NCBI RefSeq assembly: GCF_904848585.1
Contig: NZ_CAJHCR010000003.1
Coordinates: forward strand, 1-64,000
Reading direction: 5' to 3'
DNA length: 64,000 nt
Source of the DNA: Paraburkholderia kirstenboschensis
GTDB lineage: Bacteria > Pseudomonadota > Gammaproteobacteria > Burkholderiales > Burkholderiaceae
The position numbers and the translations under genes are program-made. Shown piece after piece: positions 1 through 11,435 of this stretch (within the stretch, counting starts at the first letter, position 1; each line of letters begins with the position of its first letter). Under the pieces are notes generated by a model. It saw only the letters and a list, made by a program, of their open reading frames with translations, ran no database searches and was not told the DNA's origin.

Positions 1-197
1 CCCCTTTCCTCCGTAGAGCGTATGCGGTATTAATCCGGCTTTCGCCGGGCTATCCCCCACTACAGGACACGTTCCGATGTATTACTCACCCGTTCGCCAC
101 TCGCCACCAGGATTGCTCCCGTGCTGCCGTTCGACTTGCATGTGTAAGGCATGCCGCCAGCGTTCAATCTGAGCCAGGATCAAACTCTTCAGTTCAA
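1..197 (-). rRNA. rrs: 16S rRNA, 5' end (partial)
   Basis: Read on the minus strand, positions 188-169 give the conserved 27F site (AGAGTTTGATCCTGGCTCAG), followed by the conserved first helices and a betaproteobacterial V1 region. The gene starts near 197 and leaves the window at position 1, so only about 197 of roughly 1,530 nt are present. The exact 5' end is inferred from alignment to the usual start, not from a processing site. The sequence is typical of Burkholderia and Paraburkholderia. Confidence 0.97.
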
Positions 198-383
198 ACC
201 TGTTACTGTTTTCGGGCTCTTTCGAACCCGGTCGCTCACTCAACGTACTGACGAAGTGTTCAACCATCTTTCAACGGCCAAACCTTCCTTTCATTACTGT
301 GTGAGACTTGATACTTTCGCTTTGCGTGAATCCGGAGATCCACTCGCGTCGCGCATCAAGCGCCCACACTTATCGGCTGTTAG

Positions 384-395
384 TTTTTAAAGATC
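384..395 (-). promoter_or_regulatory. rRNA leader boxA antitermination site
   Basis: On the minus strand this reads GATCTTTAAAAA, a close match to the NusB/S10-binding boxA of rRNA leaders. It lies about 190 nt upstream of the 16S 5' end, between the promoter at 613-641 and the gene. The role is inferred from motif and position. Confidence 0.8.
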
Positions 396-612
396 GGTCC
401 GCTTCACCCTGCGCTGCCCTTACCACCACTACCCGGCACCGCTTCGTTCTGCGTCGCTGCATCAGCAGCAGAGAAACGAGATTATGAAGAACTCCGGCCG
501 CGCCGTCAACAGGTTTTTGCTACTGCCTGAACCTGCTGCGACCGCTGGAAGCCTTGCCACTGCTGGCTCTCCCGCTTCCCGTGCCCCGGCGTCCGGAGCA
601 CGAAAGAGCGAG

Positions 613-641
613 ATTCTAGCGAGCCGGGCAGCGCCTTGCAA
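613..641 (-). promoter_or_regulatory. rRNA operon promoter (sigma-70 type)
   Basis: On the minus strand a -35 element TTGCAA (641-636) is separated by exactly 17 bp from a -10 element TAGAAT (618-613). Upstream of the -35 (642-660) lies an A/T-containing stretch with a TCAAAATAA core that could act as an UP element. Initiation would fall near 605, giving a leader of about 400 nt before the 16S gene. No other convincing promoter was seen between 198 and 723, and no protein gene is supported there. Confidence 0.8.
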
Positions 642-722
642 GCGTTATTTTGACACACGGAAATTGCGCAGGAAGTAGCGCGAAGGCAACGACGAGGACC
701 GACTAAAACTACACCATCCTGG

Positions 723-1283
723 TCAGACAATCACGCTCTTACTCATCACGCGCTCTACCACATCGAGGTAGTGATCCAGACCGGGCGTTACGCGGTGTTC
801 TTCTTTCGCGCGGTCGTCCCACTTGCGCAGCCGCAGCGCGTCCTGCGCGTACGGCTTCTGCAGAAACCTCTCCGCTTCCTCGCTGCTGAAGATGCCGCCT
901 TGCAGATCCAGGCTCCGCACCGAATCGGCGGAAAGCTGATCGAAATACCCGTCGTCGATTGCGCAGAGGCAGCGCTTTGCATCGACGTGCAAACGGATCG
1001 GCTCCAACACCGCATCCGGCAAAACTGCCCGCAAGAACGGCAACGCAAAGTACTGGTGCAGATCGTCGATGCCCCGCTCCGTCGGCGTCGCGCCCTGGAG
1101 ATTGAGCAGATGCCCGAGATCGTGCAAAAACGCCGCCGCGACGAGTTCGTCACCTGCGCCCGCTTCTTCGGCCAGCGCACCGCTCTGCAATGCGTGCTGG
1201 AGCTGCGTCACCGGTTCGCCGCTATAGGCGATGTCACCGTACTGCTCGAACAGCGAACAGATGTCCGTCACACTCAATGCCAC
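723..1283 (-). CDS. PhnZ-type HD-domain oxygenase of phosphonate degradation
   Basis: A 186-residue HD-domain protein of the family that accompanies phosphonate operons (TIGR03276 type). The metal ligands are visible: H30, the H54-D55 pair, H76 and H99. Y20 and E23 stand seven or more residues before H30, matching the Tyr/Glu substrate gate of PhnZ, the mixed-valent diiron oxygenase that cleaves the C-P bond of 2-amino-1-hydroxyethylphosphonate to glycine and phosphate. The gene starts at GTG 4 bp after phnY, with GGAG 8 nt upstream, and is last in the operon. No PhnY*-type 2-oxoglutarate dioxygenase that would make the PhnZ substrate is in the window, so the true substrate is uncertain. Confidence 0.85.
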   Translation of the reverse strand: MALSVTDICSLFEQYGDIAYSGEPVTQLQHALQSGALAEEAGAGDELVAAAFLHDLGHLLNLQGATPTERGIDDLHQYFALPFLRAVLPDAVLEPIRLHVDAKRCLCAIDDGYFDQLSADSVRSLDLQGGIFSSEEAERFLQKPYAQDALRLRKWDDRAKEEHRVTPGLDHYLDVVERVMSKSVIV

Positions 1284-1287
1284 GCTA

Positions 1288-4058
<2,771 letters not shown>

Positions 4059-4077
4059 TTACGACGACGCGATCGCT

Positions 4078-4824
4078 TCAGTCGTCCGAAGCCGGCGCAC
4101 TGCGCGCCGTTCCCAACGGCCCAGCCGCCACGCCGCCTCCCTCGCACGCCGCATGCGCGCGCTGCAAGCCGCCGTTCACGTGCGCGTGCATCAGCGCCGC
4201 GGCATGCGCGGCGTCGCGCGAAGCCAGCGCGGTCAGAATCGCGCGATGTTCCGCAAGCGAGCGCTCCATCGCATCCGCGTGCACCACCAGCGCCGCACGC
4301 CGGAAAAGACTCAACTCGCTCACCAGCCTTCGATACGTCTCGTACAACTTCAGATTGCCCGCCGCCGCCACGATCGCGTCATGAAACGCGACGTTGGCCC
4401 GCGCGTACGCATCGTGATCTTGCGCATCCAGCGCCGCGCGCATGGCGTCGAGCCAATCGCGGAGCACCGCCAACTGACTCGCGTCGATGTTCGCGGCCAG
4501 CATCCGGCACGCCGCCTCTTCGAGCACCGCGCGCACCGCGTAAATCTCATCGGCTTCGGCGAGCGACACCGTACGCACGAACACGCCGCGATTCTTCTCG
4601 GTGCGCACGAGCCCGGCCTGCTCGAGCGCGCGGAACGCCTCGCGAACCGGCCCGCGCGACACCTGCAGGCGCGCCGCCCAGTCCGCTTCGTTGAGTTTGG
4701 CGCCCGGCGCCAGTTCGCCCTGGACGATGTGCCTTTCGATTTCGTCGCGAACCAGTGTCGTGAGCGAATGCCTGCGCACAACCTCAATCGGATCGACAGA
4801 AGCAGTTTGCATATATTCGGTCAT
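4078..4824 (-). CDS. GntR (FadR subfamily) regulator of phosphonate genes
   Basis: About 248 residues. An N-terminal winged helix contains the recognition segment QVSRGPVREAFRALE, and an all-helical FCD effector domain fills the C-terminal half (DEIYAVRAVLEEAACRML, ANVAFHDAIVAAAGN, AEHRAILTAL with the usual Asp/His metal-site positions). It sits between the transporter genes and the catabolic genes in the same orientation, as phosphonate-associated GntR regulators do. The start is uncertain: ATG at 4824, ATG at 4812 and an upstream non-ATG start are all open and none has a clear ribosome binding site. The effector, perhaps a phosphonate, is inferred. Confidence 0.85.
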   Translation of the reverse strand: MTEYMQTASVDPIEVVRRHSLTTLVRDEIERHIVQGELAPGAKLNEADWAARLQVSRGPVREAFRALEQAGLVRTEKNRGVFVRTVSLAEADEIYAVRAVLEEAACRMLAANIDASQLAVLRDWLDAMRAALDAQDHDAYARANVAFHDAIVAAAGNLKLYETYRRLVSELSLFRRAALVVHADAMERSLAEHRAILTALASRDAAHAAALMHAHVNGGLQRAHAACEGGGVAAGPLGTARSAPASDD

Positions 4825-4908
4825 TTTGACAAATTTCGCCACATCCAAAGTTTGCGGAATGTCTACGCGCCGCACGACGCGCAACCAGGGAAACGAGGAA
4901 ACGCCGGT

Positions 4909-5772
4909 TCAGTCGATCCGACGACGCGGCACGCGGGCCGCAATCAGCAGCAGCGCGGCGAGCGAAACGAGCAGCAGAATCAGCGACAGCGCGGACGCCG
5001 GCAGGTAGTAACCGCGCTCGACCTGGCCGACCACGACGATCGGCACCGTCGCAAAACCGGGCGGATACACGGTGAGCGTCGCGCCCAGCTCGCCGAGCGA
5101 CAACGCGAAGCCGAGCGCAAGACTCGCGCGGATCGCCGGCACGAGTTGCGGCAGCACGACGCGGCGCAGCACCATCGACGGAGGCGCGCCGAGGCTCGCG
5201 GCGGCTTCGCGCAGAATCGTCAGTTCAGGGCGCAACGCCGCCGCCGCGCACCGGTAGCAGAACGGCAGCACGAGCGCGAGCTGGACGAACACGACGATCG
5301 CCGCGGAACTCGACAGGTCCACCGGCCGCTTGTGATAGGCGATCAGTACCGCGAGCCCGAGCACCACGCTCGGCACGCCGTTGGGCATCATCGCAATGGT
5401 GTCGACGAACGCGCCGAGCCCGCGCCGGTCGCGTCCTTCGAGCGCGAGCGCAAGCCATAGCCCGAGAATCGTGCCGAGGACGGCGACGCCCATGCCGATC
5501 TCGAGGCTCGTCGTGAGCGCGTCGAAGTCGCTCGACCCGAGCCGCTCGAACCAACGGGTGCTGAAGCCGGCCGGCAGGATCGTGCCGGACCAGTGCGCAG
5601 CCACGCTCGACAAGCCGACCACGATCACCGGCAACACGAAAAGCCAGAAGCACAACAGCGCGGCAAAACCGAGAAACAGCCCGCCGAGCATCCGCACGAC
5701 GAAACTCCGGCGCACCGGGCGCGCCTTCTTGTGCATGACCGGCAGCACGGTCGGGTCGAGTTCAACGGCCAT
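4909..5772 (-). CDS. phnV: 2-aminoethylphosphonate ABC transporter permease PhnV
   Basis: A 287-residue inner-membrane permease with about six hydrophobic segments. It carries the binding-protein-dependent transport signature near 190-210 (EAAASLGAPPSMVLRRVVLP), which contacts the ATPase. It starts inside the end of phnU (11-bp overlap), so the two half-channel subunits are probably made together. With PhnU, PhnT and PhnS it would import 2-aminoethylphosphonate. The symbol follows gene order in known phnSTUV operons. The closely related iron and putrescine permeases are excluded mainly by context. Confidence 0.87.
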   Translation of the reverse strand: MAVELDPTVLPVMHKKARPVRRSFVVRMLGGLFLGFAALLCFWLFVLPVIVVGLSSVAAHWSGTILPAGFSTRWFERLGSSDFDALTTSLEIGMGVAVLGTILGLWLALALEGRDRRGLGAFVDTIAMMPNGVPSVVLGLAVLIAYHKRPVDLSSSAAIVVFVQLALVLPFCYRCAAAALRPELTILREAAASLGAPPSMVLRRVVLPQLVPAIRASLALGFALSLGELGATLTVYPPGFATVPIVVVGQVERGYYLPASALSLILLLVSLAALLLIAARVPRRRID

Positions 5773-6709
5773 GGCCCGCTCCTTTTACCTTGCGACGATT
5801 GACCTGGCGGTACAACGCGTACAGCGACAAGGACATGATCAGCATGACGACCGCGCCGGCTGCCGCCGTCGGCAGATCGAGGTCGACGGTGGCCGAACTG
5901 TAAATGGCGACGGGCAAGGTGATCAGATGCGCGCTGCCGAGCACGAGCAGAATGCCGAATTCGTTGAGCGTCAGCAGAAAGCACAGGATCGTGCCCGCAG
6001 CGATACCCGGCCACGCAAGCGGCACGATTACCTTGAACGCGACCATCCAGCCGCTTGCGCCAAGACTTCTGGCGGCTTCGATCAGACGCATGTCGAGCGT
6101 GGCGAACGAAGCCAGAGTGGGTCGCACGACGAACGGCGCGTAGAACACGACCTCGGCGAGAATCACGCCGCCCACGCCGAACAGAAAATCGAGCGGCGGA
6201 GCCTCTAAGTGAAAGAGCCTCTGCAAGCCGATGCTGACCGAGCCCTGCGAGCCGTACAGAAAAATCAGCGTGAAGGCGACCAGAAACGACGGGAACGCGA
6301 CGAACAGTTCGAGAAAACGCGTGACCATCCGCGCGCCCGGAAATGGCTTGAAAAACAGTAACGACGCCAGTGCGACACCGAGCAGCGACGCGAGTCCGGC
6401 GCTGGCGAACAGAATCCACAGCGTCGTGCCGATCACGCCGCGCGTCTCCGGATTGCCGAAGAACGCCGCATACGCCTGTAGACCGATGCCATGGGGCCCG
6501 CTCAGGCTCAGCAGCACGAGGCGCACGAGCGGGTAGATGACAAGCGGTCCGAGCACGACCACCGCGATGAACAGCAGATGCCATTGCGCTGCGCGCTCGC
6601 GGCGCTTTACCGCGGCCCGATGCAAAGCGGCGCTCGCGCTGCGGCGGGCGTCGGCTGCCTCCGAGGCGGAAAGCGGATTGGACGCCTCAGGGGTGGATAA
6701 GGACGACAT
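5762..6709 (-). CDS. phnU: 2-aminoethylphosphonate ABC transporter permease PhnU
   Basis: A 315-residue permease with a basic N-terminal cytoplasmic stretch of about 40 residues, a first membrane span near 43-65, and about five more. The ABC-permease loop (EAARSLGASGWMVAFKVIVPL) is near 225-245. Its start lies 23 bp inside the end of phnT and its end overlaps phnV, so the ATPase and both permeases form an overlapping translational unit. It is the partner subunit of PhnV. Confidence 0.87.
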   Translation of the reverse strand: MSSLSTPEASNPLSASEAADARRSASAALHRAAVKRRERAAQWHLLFIAVVVLGPLVIYPLVRLVLLSLSGPHGIGLQAYAAFFGNPETRGVIGTTLWILFASAGLASLLGVALASLLFFKPFPGARMVTRFLELFVAFPSFLVAFTLIFLYGSQGSVSIGLQRLFHLEAPPLDFLFGVGGVILAEVVFYAPFVVRPTLASFATLDMRLIEAARSLGASGWMVAFKVIVPLAWPGIAAGTILCFLLTLNEFGILLVLGSAHLITLPVAIYSSATVDLDLPTAAAGAVVMLIMSLSLYALYRQVNRRKVKGAGHGR

Positions 6710-7796
6710 CGTCAGCCTCGTAACGCAAGGAAACGCGCGCGCCTTTCTCCGGCATCATGCCGTGGCCGCGCTGCATGGTGACGAGCAGCGGTTCGTTCGG
6801 CATCGCGTCGAGCGCGACCGACACCGACAACACTGAGCCGTACCATTCGACCGACGTTATCGCGCCATGCAACTGCCCTTCTCCGAGCGGCACGATGCGC
6901 AGCGCTTCCGGCCGCAGACAGGCGACACGCTCGCGTTCGTTGTAGCGCGCGTCGTCCATGCCGAAAGCGACCTGCGGCGGCAGCAGATTCGCCGTGCCGA
7001 GATAACGCGCGACAAACCCGTCGTTTGGCGCGTCGTACAACTGTTGCGGCGTGCCAAGCTGCGCGATGCGGCCGTCGCGCATCAGCAGCGTCCGGTCCGA
7101 CAGCACCAGCGCGTCATCCTGGTCGTGCGTCACGCAGACAATCGTCAGATTCGGCAGGCGTTCATGCAGCGCCTTCAGTTCGGAGCGCACCGACGCGCGC
7201 AGATTGGCATCGAGCGCGGAAAGCGGCTCGTCGAGCAACAGCACGTCCGGCTCGATCACGAGCGCGCGCGCCAATGCCACGCGCTGCTGCATGCCGCCGG
7301 AAAGCTGCGCGGGCATCACGTGCCCTGCGTCGCCGAGTTGCACGAGCTTCAGCACCTCGGCCACGCGTCGCGCGATGTCCTTCGCCGATATGCGCCGCGC
7401 GCGCAAGCCGAACGCGACGTTTTCAAAGACCGACAGATGCGGAAACAGCGCGTAGCTCTGGAACAGCAGACCGAGGTTGCGCTTATGCGGCGGCACGTGC
7501 GTGAGATCGTGGCCCGCGACGGTGAGCGTGCCGGACAGCCCGTCTGCCTCGATGAACCCGGCGATGAACCGCAGCAGCGTAGTCTTGCCGCAGCCACTGC
7601 GGCCGAGCACGGTGAGCAGTTCGCCGCGCTGTATCGTCAGCGACAGATCGTCGAGCACGGTGCGCGAGCCGAAGCGCACCGTCAGATGGTCGATCTGCAC
7701 GCCGCCAGGCGCGTCCGAACGCGCGGCGCCGAGCGCGTCCAGTGAGGCGTCGAGCGCGCCTCGCCGAGCAAGACTGGCCGTATTCACCGGATTCAT
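6687..7796 (-). CDS. phnT: 2-aminoethylphosphonate ABC transporter ATPase PhnT
   Basis: A cytoplasmic ATPase of about 369 residues. Motifs appear in order: Walker A GRSGCGKTT, Q-loop in LLFQSYALFPH, signature LSGGMQQR, Walker B VLLLDEPLSALD and the switch His in VTHDQDDA. A C-terminal TOBE-like regulatory segment follows (roughly the last 100 residues), as in the spermidine/iron/AEP subgroup. ATG at 7796 has GGAGG directly against it, an unusually short spacing, but no better start is visible. The N-terminal 40 residues before the first strand are longer than usual. Confidence 0.9.
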   Translation of the reverse strand: MNPVNTASLARRGALDASLDALGAARSDAPGGVQIDHLTVRFGSRTVLDDLSLTIQRGELLTVLGRSGCGKTTLLRFIAGFIEADGLSGTLTVAGHDLTHVPPHKRNLGLLFQSYALFPHLSVFENVAFGLRARRISAKDIARRVAEVLKLVQLGDAGHVMPAQLSGGMQQRVALARALVIEPDVLLLDEPLSALDANLRASVRSELKALHERLPNLTIVCVTHDQDDALVLSDRTLLMRDGRIAQLGTPQQLYDAPNDGFVARYLGTANLLPPQVAFGMDDARYNERERVACLRPEALRIVPLGEGQLHGAITSVEWYGSVLSVSVALDAMPNEPLLVTMQRGHGMMPEKGARVSLRYEADDVVLIHP

Positions 7797-7906
7797 CCTC
7801 CAACAAGATTGATGCTCAGGCAGCGCGCCGGCGATCCACACCGATCGCGAGAGCGCTGCGTGCTTCGACTGAGAAGCGAGACTGAAAAGCGGGACCGAAA
7901 AGCGGC

Positions 7907-8995
7907 TTACTTCGGCTTGACCACTTCGATCTGCTTGCCCGACGAGCCGATCACGTCGCTCTTCCAGCGGGCGGTCCAGTCGGCTTTCTTCGTCATTACG
8001 TGGTTCCAGTCCACCGGAATCAGCTTCACGCCCGCAATCGCCTGCTTGACCGTCTCGCCGTTCTTGCCGGCGAGCGGCACGTCGGTACGGCCCGGAATGC
8101 CGAAGATGTCCGGCACCTTGGCCTGCACTTCCGTCGACATCAGATAGTCAATCAGCTTCTTGCCTTGCGCCTGGTTCGGACCGTTCTTGATGAGGCCAAT
8201 TGCATACGGCAACTGGAACGTGGTCGGTTGCTCGCCCGGTGCAGCCGCGAGGAACACAGGCTTGAGCGACAGGCCGCCGTTGGCCGCGTCGTCCAGATCC
8301 ATCTGCAGATCGCCGTTCGCGAACGCGATTTCGTTGCGCGAGAGCAGAACGTCGAGGTAACCCGTGCCCTTGGTGTGGAACTTGGCGCTTTGTTCCAGCT
8401 TCTTCAGATAGTCGAATGCCTTGTCCTCACCCATCAGCGACGACGTCAGAATGATCACGGCCATGCCGTCGCCCGCCGTCGCCGGGTTCGAGTAGGCGAT
8501 CTTGCCGCTGTAGTCCGGATGCAGCAAATCGGCAAAAGTTTTCGGCTGGTTTTTCGTGACTTCCGGGTTGATCGCGAACGAGAAATAGTTGTTCACGAAG
8601 GTCGCCCACGAGCCGTTCGGCGCTTTGGCGATCGCCGGCACGTTCTTGTAGTTCGCGCTCTGGTATGCCTGAAGCAGACCGCTCTGATCCGCCTGCTGAA
8701 TGAACGGCGGCAGCGTGACGATCACGTCCGCCTTCGGCTGGTCTTTCTCGATGGTCGCGCGGTTCACGACTTCCCCACTGCCCGCCGTGACGACGTTGAC
8801 TTTCACGCCCTCTTTCTTTTCGAAGGCCGGCAGCACGTCTTTATAAAGATTTTCCAGGCCGTCGGCGGTGTACAGCACCACCGCATCGGCAGCATGGGCC
8901 TGCACGGCCACGCCGCCGAACATCGCGGCGGCGACCAGCGCCGGCAGAAGTTTGCGTGCGAGGCCCGTGGCCTGAGGGGAGTTTGTCTTTGTCAT
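7907..8995 (-). CDS. phnS: 2-aminoethylphosphonate periplasmic binding protein PhnS
   Basis: A 362-residue solute-binding protein of the Fe3+/AEP-type family. The signal peptide covers about residues 1-35 (hydrophobic LLPALVAAAMFGGVAV, cleavage after AHA). The mature chain begins with the typical VVLYTADGLE strand and carries TAGSGEV and SNPATAGDG, which are ligand-pocket loops in the family. ATG at 8995 has GGAGA 10 nt upstream. It is the first gene of the transporter operon and lies about 110 bp before phnT. An upstream in-frame extension to 9271 exists but lacks coding character. Confidence 0.9.
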   Translation of the reverse strand: MTKTNSPQATGLARKLLPALVAAAMFGGVAVQAHAADAVVLYTADGLENLYKDVLPAFEKKEGVKVNVVTAGSGEVVNRATIEKDQPKADVIVTLPPFIQQADQSGLLQAYQSANYKNVPAIAKAPNGSWATFVNNYFSFAINPEVTKNQPKTFADLLHPDYSGKIAYSNPATAGDGMAVIILTSSLMGEDKAFDYLKKLEQSAKFHTKGTGYLDVLLSRNEIAFANGDLQMDLDDAANGGLSLKPVFLAAAPGEQPTTFQLPYAIGLIKNGPNQAQGKKLIDYLMSTEVQAKVPDIFGIPGRTDVPLAGKNGETVKQAIAGVKLIPVDWNHVMTKKADWTARWKSDVIGSSGKQIEVVKPK

Positions 8996-9057
8996 GTCGC
9001 TTTCTCCGAAAGGCAAAAAACCGGACGGTAGGGAAAACCCGATACCTGTTGTGATTG

Positions 9058-9080
9058 AACGGCGCGTGGTGCGCGCCGTT
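9058..9080. other. Hairpin in the phnS leader
   Basis: AACGGCGCG (9058-9066) and CGCGCCGTT (9072-9080) form a perfect 9-bp stem with a 5-nt loop. It lies about 63 nt upstream of the phnS start. No U-run follows on the minus strand, so it is not an ordinary intrinsic terminator. A role in transcript stability or leader regulation is inference. Confidence 0.5.
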
Positions 9081-9303
9081 TGCGCTTTATTGCTGCTTGC
9101 GTGCGTGTTGCTTACGTGATGCTTGCGTGACTTATTGCATGTTGCCGCAGCCGACCCCGGTGCGGCCAACCGATTGCAGATTGCCGACAACTGCGCGGCG
9201 TCTTCCCAAGCGAGACTTACAGCCTGTCCACCACGTTCGCGCTGCCTGCCATGCCTGTATGGGCACGGCAAGGATCACAGGTTTCGATGACAACGCAATG
9301 ACT

Positions 9304-9336
9304 ATTCTGTCGAATTCCAAAAATTGACACAATTCG
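9304..9336 (-). promoter_or_regulatory. Candidate phnS promoter with overlapping dyads
   Basis: On the minus strand a -35-like TTGTGT (9332-9327) is spaced 17 bp from a -10-like CAGAAT (9309-9304). The inverted repeat AATTG-ACA-CAATT (9322-9334) covers the -35. A second, wider dyad, CGAATT (9311-9316) with AATTCG (9331-9336), encloses the spacer. The arrangement suits repression by the GntR or DeoR regulator of the cluster. If used, it leaves an untranslated leader of about 300 nt. The rest of 8996-9526 shows no supportable gene. Confidence 0.45.
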
Positions 9337-9526
9337 CCAATAATAGCCAAGCCGAACGCGGTAGCGGAAGAGGTTGCATGAAGAGGTTGAGCGCAGCCGC
9401 CGATGCATGGCTGCTGACCGTGAATCGAATCACGCCGAACTGCGCTGTGCTGTGCTGGCAGCACGTGTGGCGCGACGCGTGTCGCTCCCCGTCGCCGTGC
9501 CGCACGCACTGGTCTTGCACGCCGAC

Positions 9527-10282
9527 TCAAGCAATCACGATTTCCGGGCCATGGGCCGTAATCGCCTTGCCGATCGCGCGCTCGGGTGCCAGTTCGGTCA
9601 CGAGATAACGCGCCGACTCGATGCCGTTGATCCGCACCGGCGTGACACGGCCGAACTTCGAATGGTCGGCGACGACCACTACCGTGTCGGCGGCGGCGAT
9701 CATGCGGCTGCGCACCTCGGCGGCCATGCGGCTGTAGTCGGTGAGATAGCCGTCAGGCGAGATGCCGCCCGCGCCGATGAACGCGAAGTCCGCGTGATAT
9801 TGCGTGAGCTGGTGGACCGTGTCGAGCCCGAACGTGGCGTCTTCGATATCGGACAGCTCGCCGCCCAATAGCGTGACGCGATTGTCGTTGCGCCGTCCGA
9901 GCAGCAACGCGATGCGCCAGTCGTTCGTATAGACCGACAGCCGGTGCCGGTCGAGCAAGGCTCGCGCGACCGCCTGAGTCGTGCTGCCGGAGTCGACGAT
10001 CAGCGACGCGCCGTCGGGCACGAACTCGGCCGCACGCTCGCCGATCGCGCGCTTCGCGCCGGCATTTGCCGCTTCGCGCGTATCCAGGTCGGGCTCGCGC
10101 CGGTCGCTGGAGAGCGCGCCGCCGTGTGTGGTGACGAGCAGGCCGCGCCCGGCGAGCGCGTTGAGGTCACGGCGAATGGTCTCGCGCGACACGTTCAGTT
10201 CGCGTACCAGCTCGGCGACTGAGAGCGCGCCGGTTTTGGCGACTTGCGCCAGGATGTATTGGTGACGTTGTTCTGCGAGCAT
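9527..10282 (-). CDS. DeoR/GlpR-family transcriptional repressor
   Basis: About 251 residues. The N-terminal winged helix has the DeoR signature (LSVAELVRELNVSRETIRRDLNAL) at about residues 20-43. The C-terminal sugar-phosphate isomerase-like sensor domain contains DSGSTT, YTNDWRIA, LLGGELS, GAGGIS and VVVADHSKFG, which bind phosphorylated ligands in this family. ATG at 10282 has AAGGA about 10 nt upstream; in-frame starts at 10303 and 10321 are possible. It heads the same-strand phosphonate block, 531 bp before phnS. Control of the phn genes is plausible from position but not shown. Confidence 0.85.
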   Translation of the reverse strand: MLAEQRHQYILAQVAKTGALSVAELVRELNVSRETIRRDLNALAGRGLLVTTHGGALSSDRREPDLDTREAANAGAKRAIGERAAEFVPDGASLIVDSGSTTQAVARALLDRHRLSVYTNDWRIALLLGRRNDNRVTLLGGELSDIEDATFGLDTVHQLTQYHADFAFIGAGGISPDGYLTDYSRMAAEVRSRMIAAADTVVVVADHSKFGRVTPVRINGIESARYLVTELAPERAIGKAITAHGPEIVIA

Positions 10283-10855
10283 TGAGGGTTTTTCCTTCGT
10301 CATCCGCGATGAGGCTGTCACGCGGGCATTTCTTCGTCAAAGCCCTTTCCCATACGGCTTTATGTATTCACAAGCGGCATCTGCGGCAGTCTCCAGGTTG
10401 CCGTGCTCGGACACCGGCATGGATGTTCGCCTGCGCGTTGGTCTGCCAGCGACTGCATCAGCGTGCAATTCGAACGCGTTGCTTGGTCACCTGTCGACGG
10501 TCTCATGCCCCGACGCCAGTCGACAGAGCGAACAGGAATCTGCCACTGCCCCGCTAGCCGAGTGCCTTCAATGCGAGCGCGACGCGACGGTGGCGAAGAC
10601 CCAGCTCTCACCCGCAGTGCATAGAACCGGCCCGCAATAGCTTTCGACGCCGGAATCATACACGGAGAGAAAATTGTGTGACGATTTCCTCACAGGCCGA
10701 ATGGAACGCCTTTGATTCGCTGCGAGCGCCGCATCTGGCACGAGCAATGCGCGCAGTCAGACTGGTGTGCTTCGATGCAAACCAGCGCGTCCATGGACGA
10801 AGCTCGCGCTTTCATCGCAAAGCCAATGATGGTTCTCTTCTTTTCGGAGGTTGAA
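10283..10855. other. Intergenic stretch with no recognised gene
   Basis: About 570 bp between a leftward regulator and a rightward small gene. Open frames on both strands lack a ribosome binding site and family-like sequence. The ribosome binding site of the downstream gene (CGGAGG at about 10845) is at the right edge. No promoter is convincing enough to place. Confidence 0.5.
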
Positions 10856-11065
10856 ATGGCAACAGAAACTTACGCAGGCCGCACTCAGGACGATCGCGCC
10901 GCAGCGCGCAAGGGCGAACGCGTCCCCGCCCAGGAACAGCCGGGCGGCAAAATGGCTGTAGAAGGTACAAAGCCGGACGCGTCGCACAGCAGCGGAGAGT
11001 TGTCCGAGGAAGGTAAGCGCGCCTGGCAACAAGGCAACACCATCGGCGGAAAGCCTGAGGTTTGA
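10856..11065 (+). CDS. Small hydrophilic protein of unknown function
   Basis: A 69-residue, very polar protein rich in Gly, Glu, Lys, Arg and Ala, with no hydrophobic segment and no cysteine. The centre and C-terminus (HSSGELSEEGKRAWQQG) recall small stress-related, largely disordered proteins, but no family is claimed. The start is well supported: CGGAGG lies 6 nt before ATG at 10856. It appears monocistronic. A short GC hairpin without a U-run follows at 11103-11122. Confidence 0.75.
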   Translation: MATETYAGRTQDDRAAARKGERVPAQEQPGGKMAVEGTKPDASHSSGELSEEGKRAWQQGNTIGGKPEV

Positions 11066-11435
11066 CTTGAGGCTTAACTGCGGCTGAGTTGGTCGTGACT
11101 CGCGTCCCGCACAGGCGGGACGTCGCGTTGCGTGCGGTCCGCAAGCACCGTTCCCTCGTCATGGGAATATTGGTCCATTGGCCCCGCGTCTATCTGAAAT
11201 CTCGCTCACCTCTCCTCGCATACGGCTCATTGCCGATGCGATGAATGTGCAGTGCAGAGTAAAAACCGCCCGCGAACCGTTAAGGCTCTCGGGCAAGTGT
11301 GCTGCCCGGAGCACTGCGGTGGTATGGCTGTTCTATTAGCCGCTGAACAAACGGCCGCTCCATGTTTGCCGACGCGCAACGCCAGCGCGGCAGCACGCTA
11401 GACGGCGCGTTTGGCCATGTCCATCGAATAGCGGT
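11066..11435. other. Intergenic stretch with a GC hairpin
   Basis: CGTCCCGC (11103-11110) and GCGGGACG (11115-11122) form a perfect 8-bp stem with a 4-nt loop just after the small gene at 10856-11065, possibly a transcript end. The remaining sequence, up to the 3' end of the XRE regulator, shows nothing I can support. Confidence 0.45.

Noticed and set aside
9132..9530. A 132-codon minus-strand frame in the phnS leader region
   Set aside because: It crosses the candidate promoter and dyads, lacks a ribosome binding site and has no coherent protein character.
10480..10660. A stretch that at first recalled a cobalamin or glycine riboswitch (GCCACTGCCCCGC and GAAGACCCAGC pieces)
   Set aside because: The pieces are not in the right order or spacing, no conserved core folds by eye, and the downstream small gene has no link to either metabolite.
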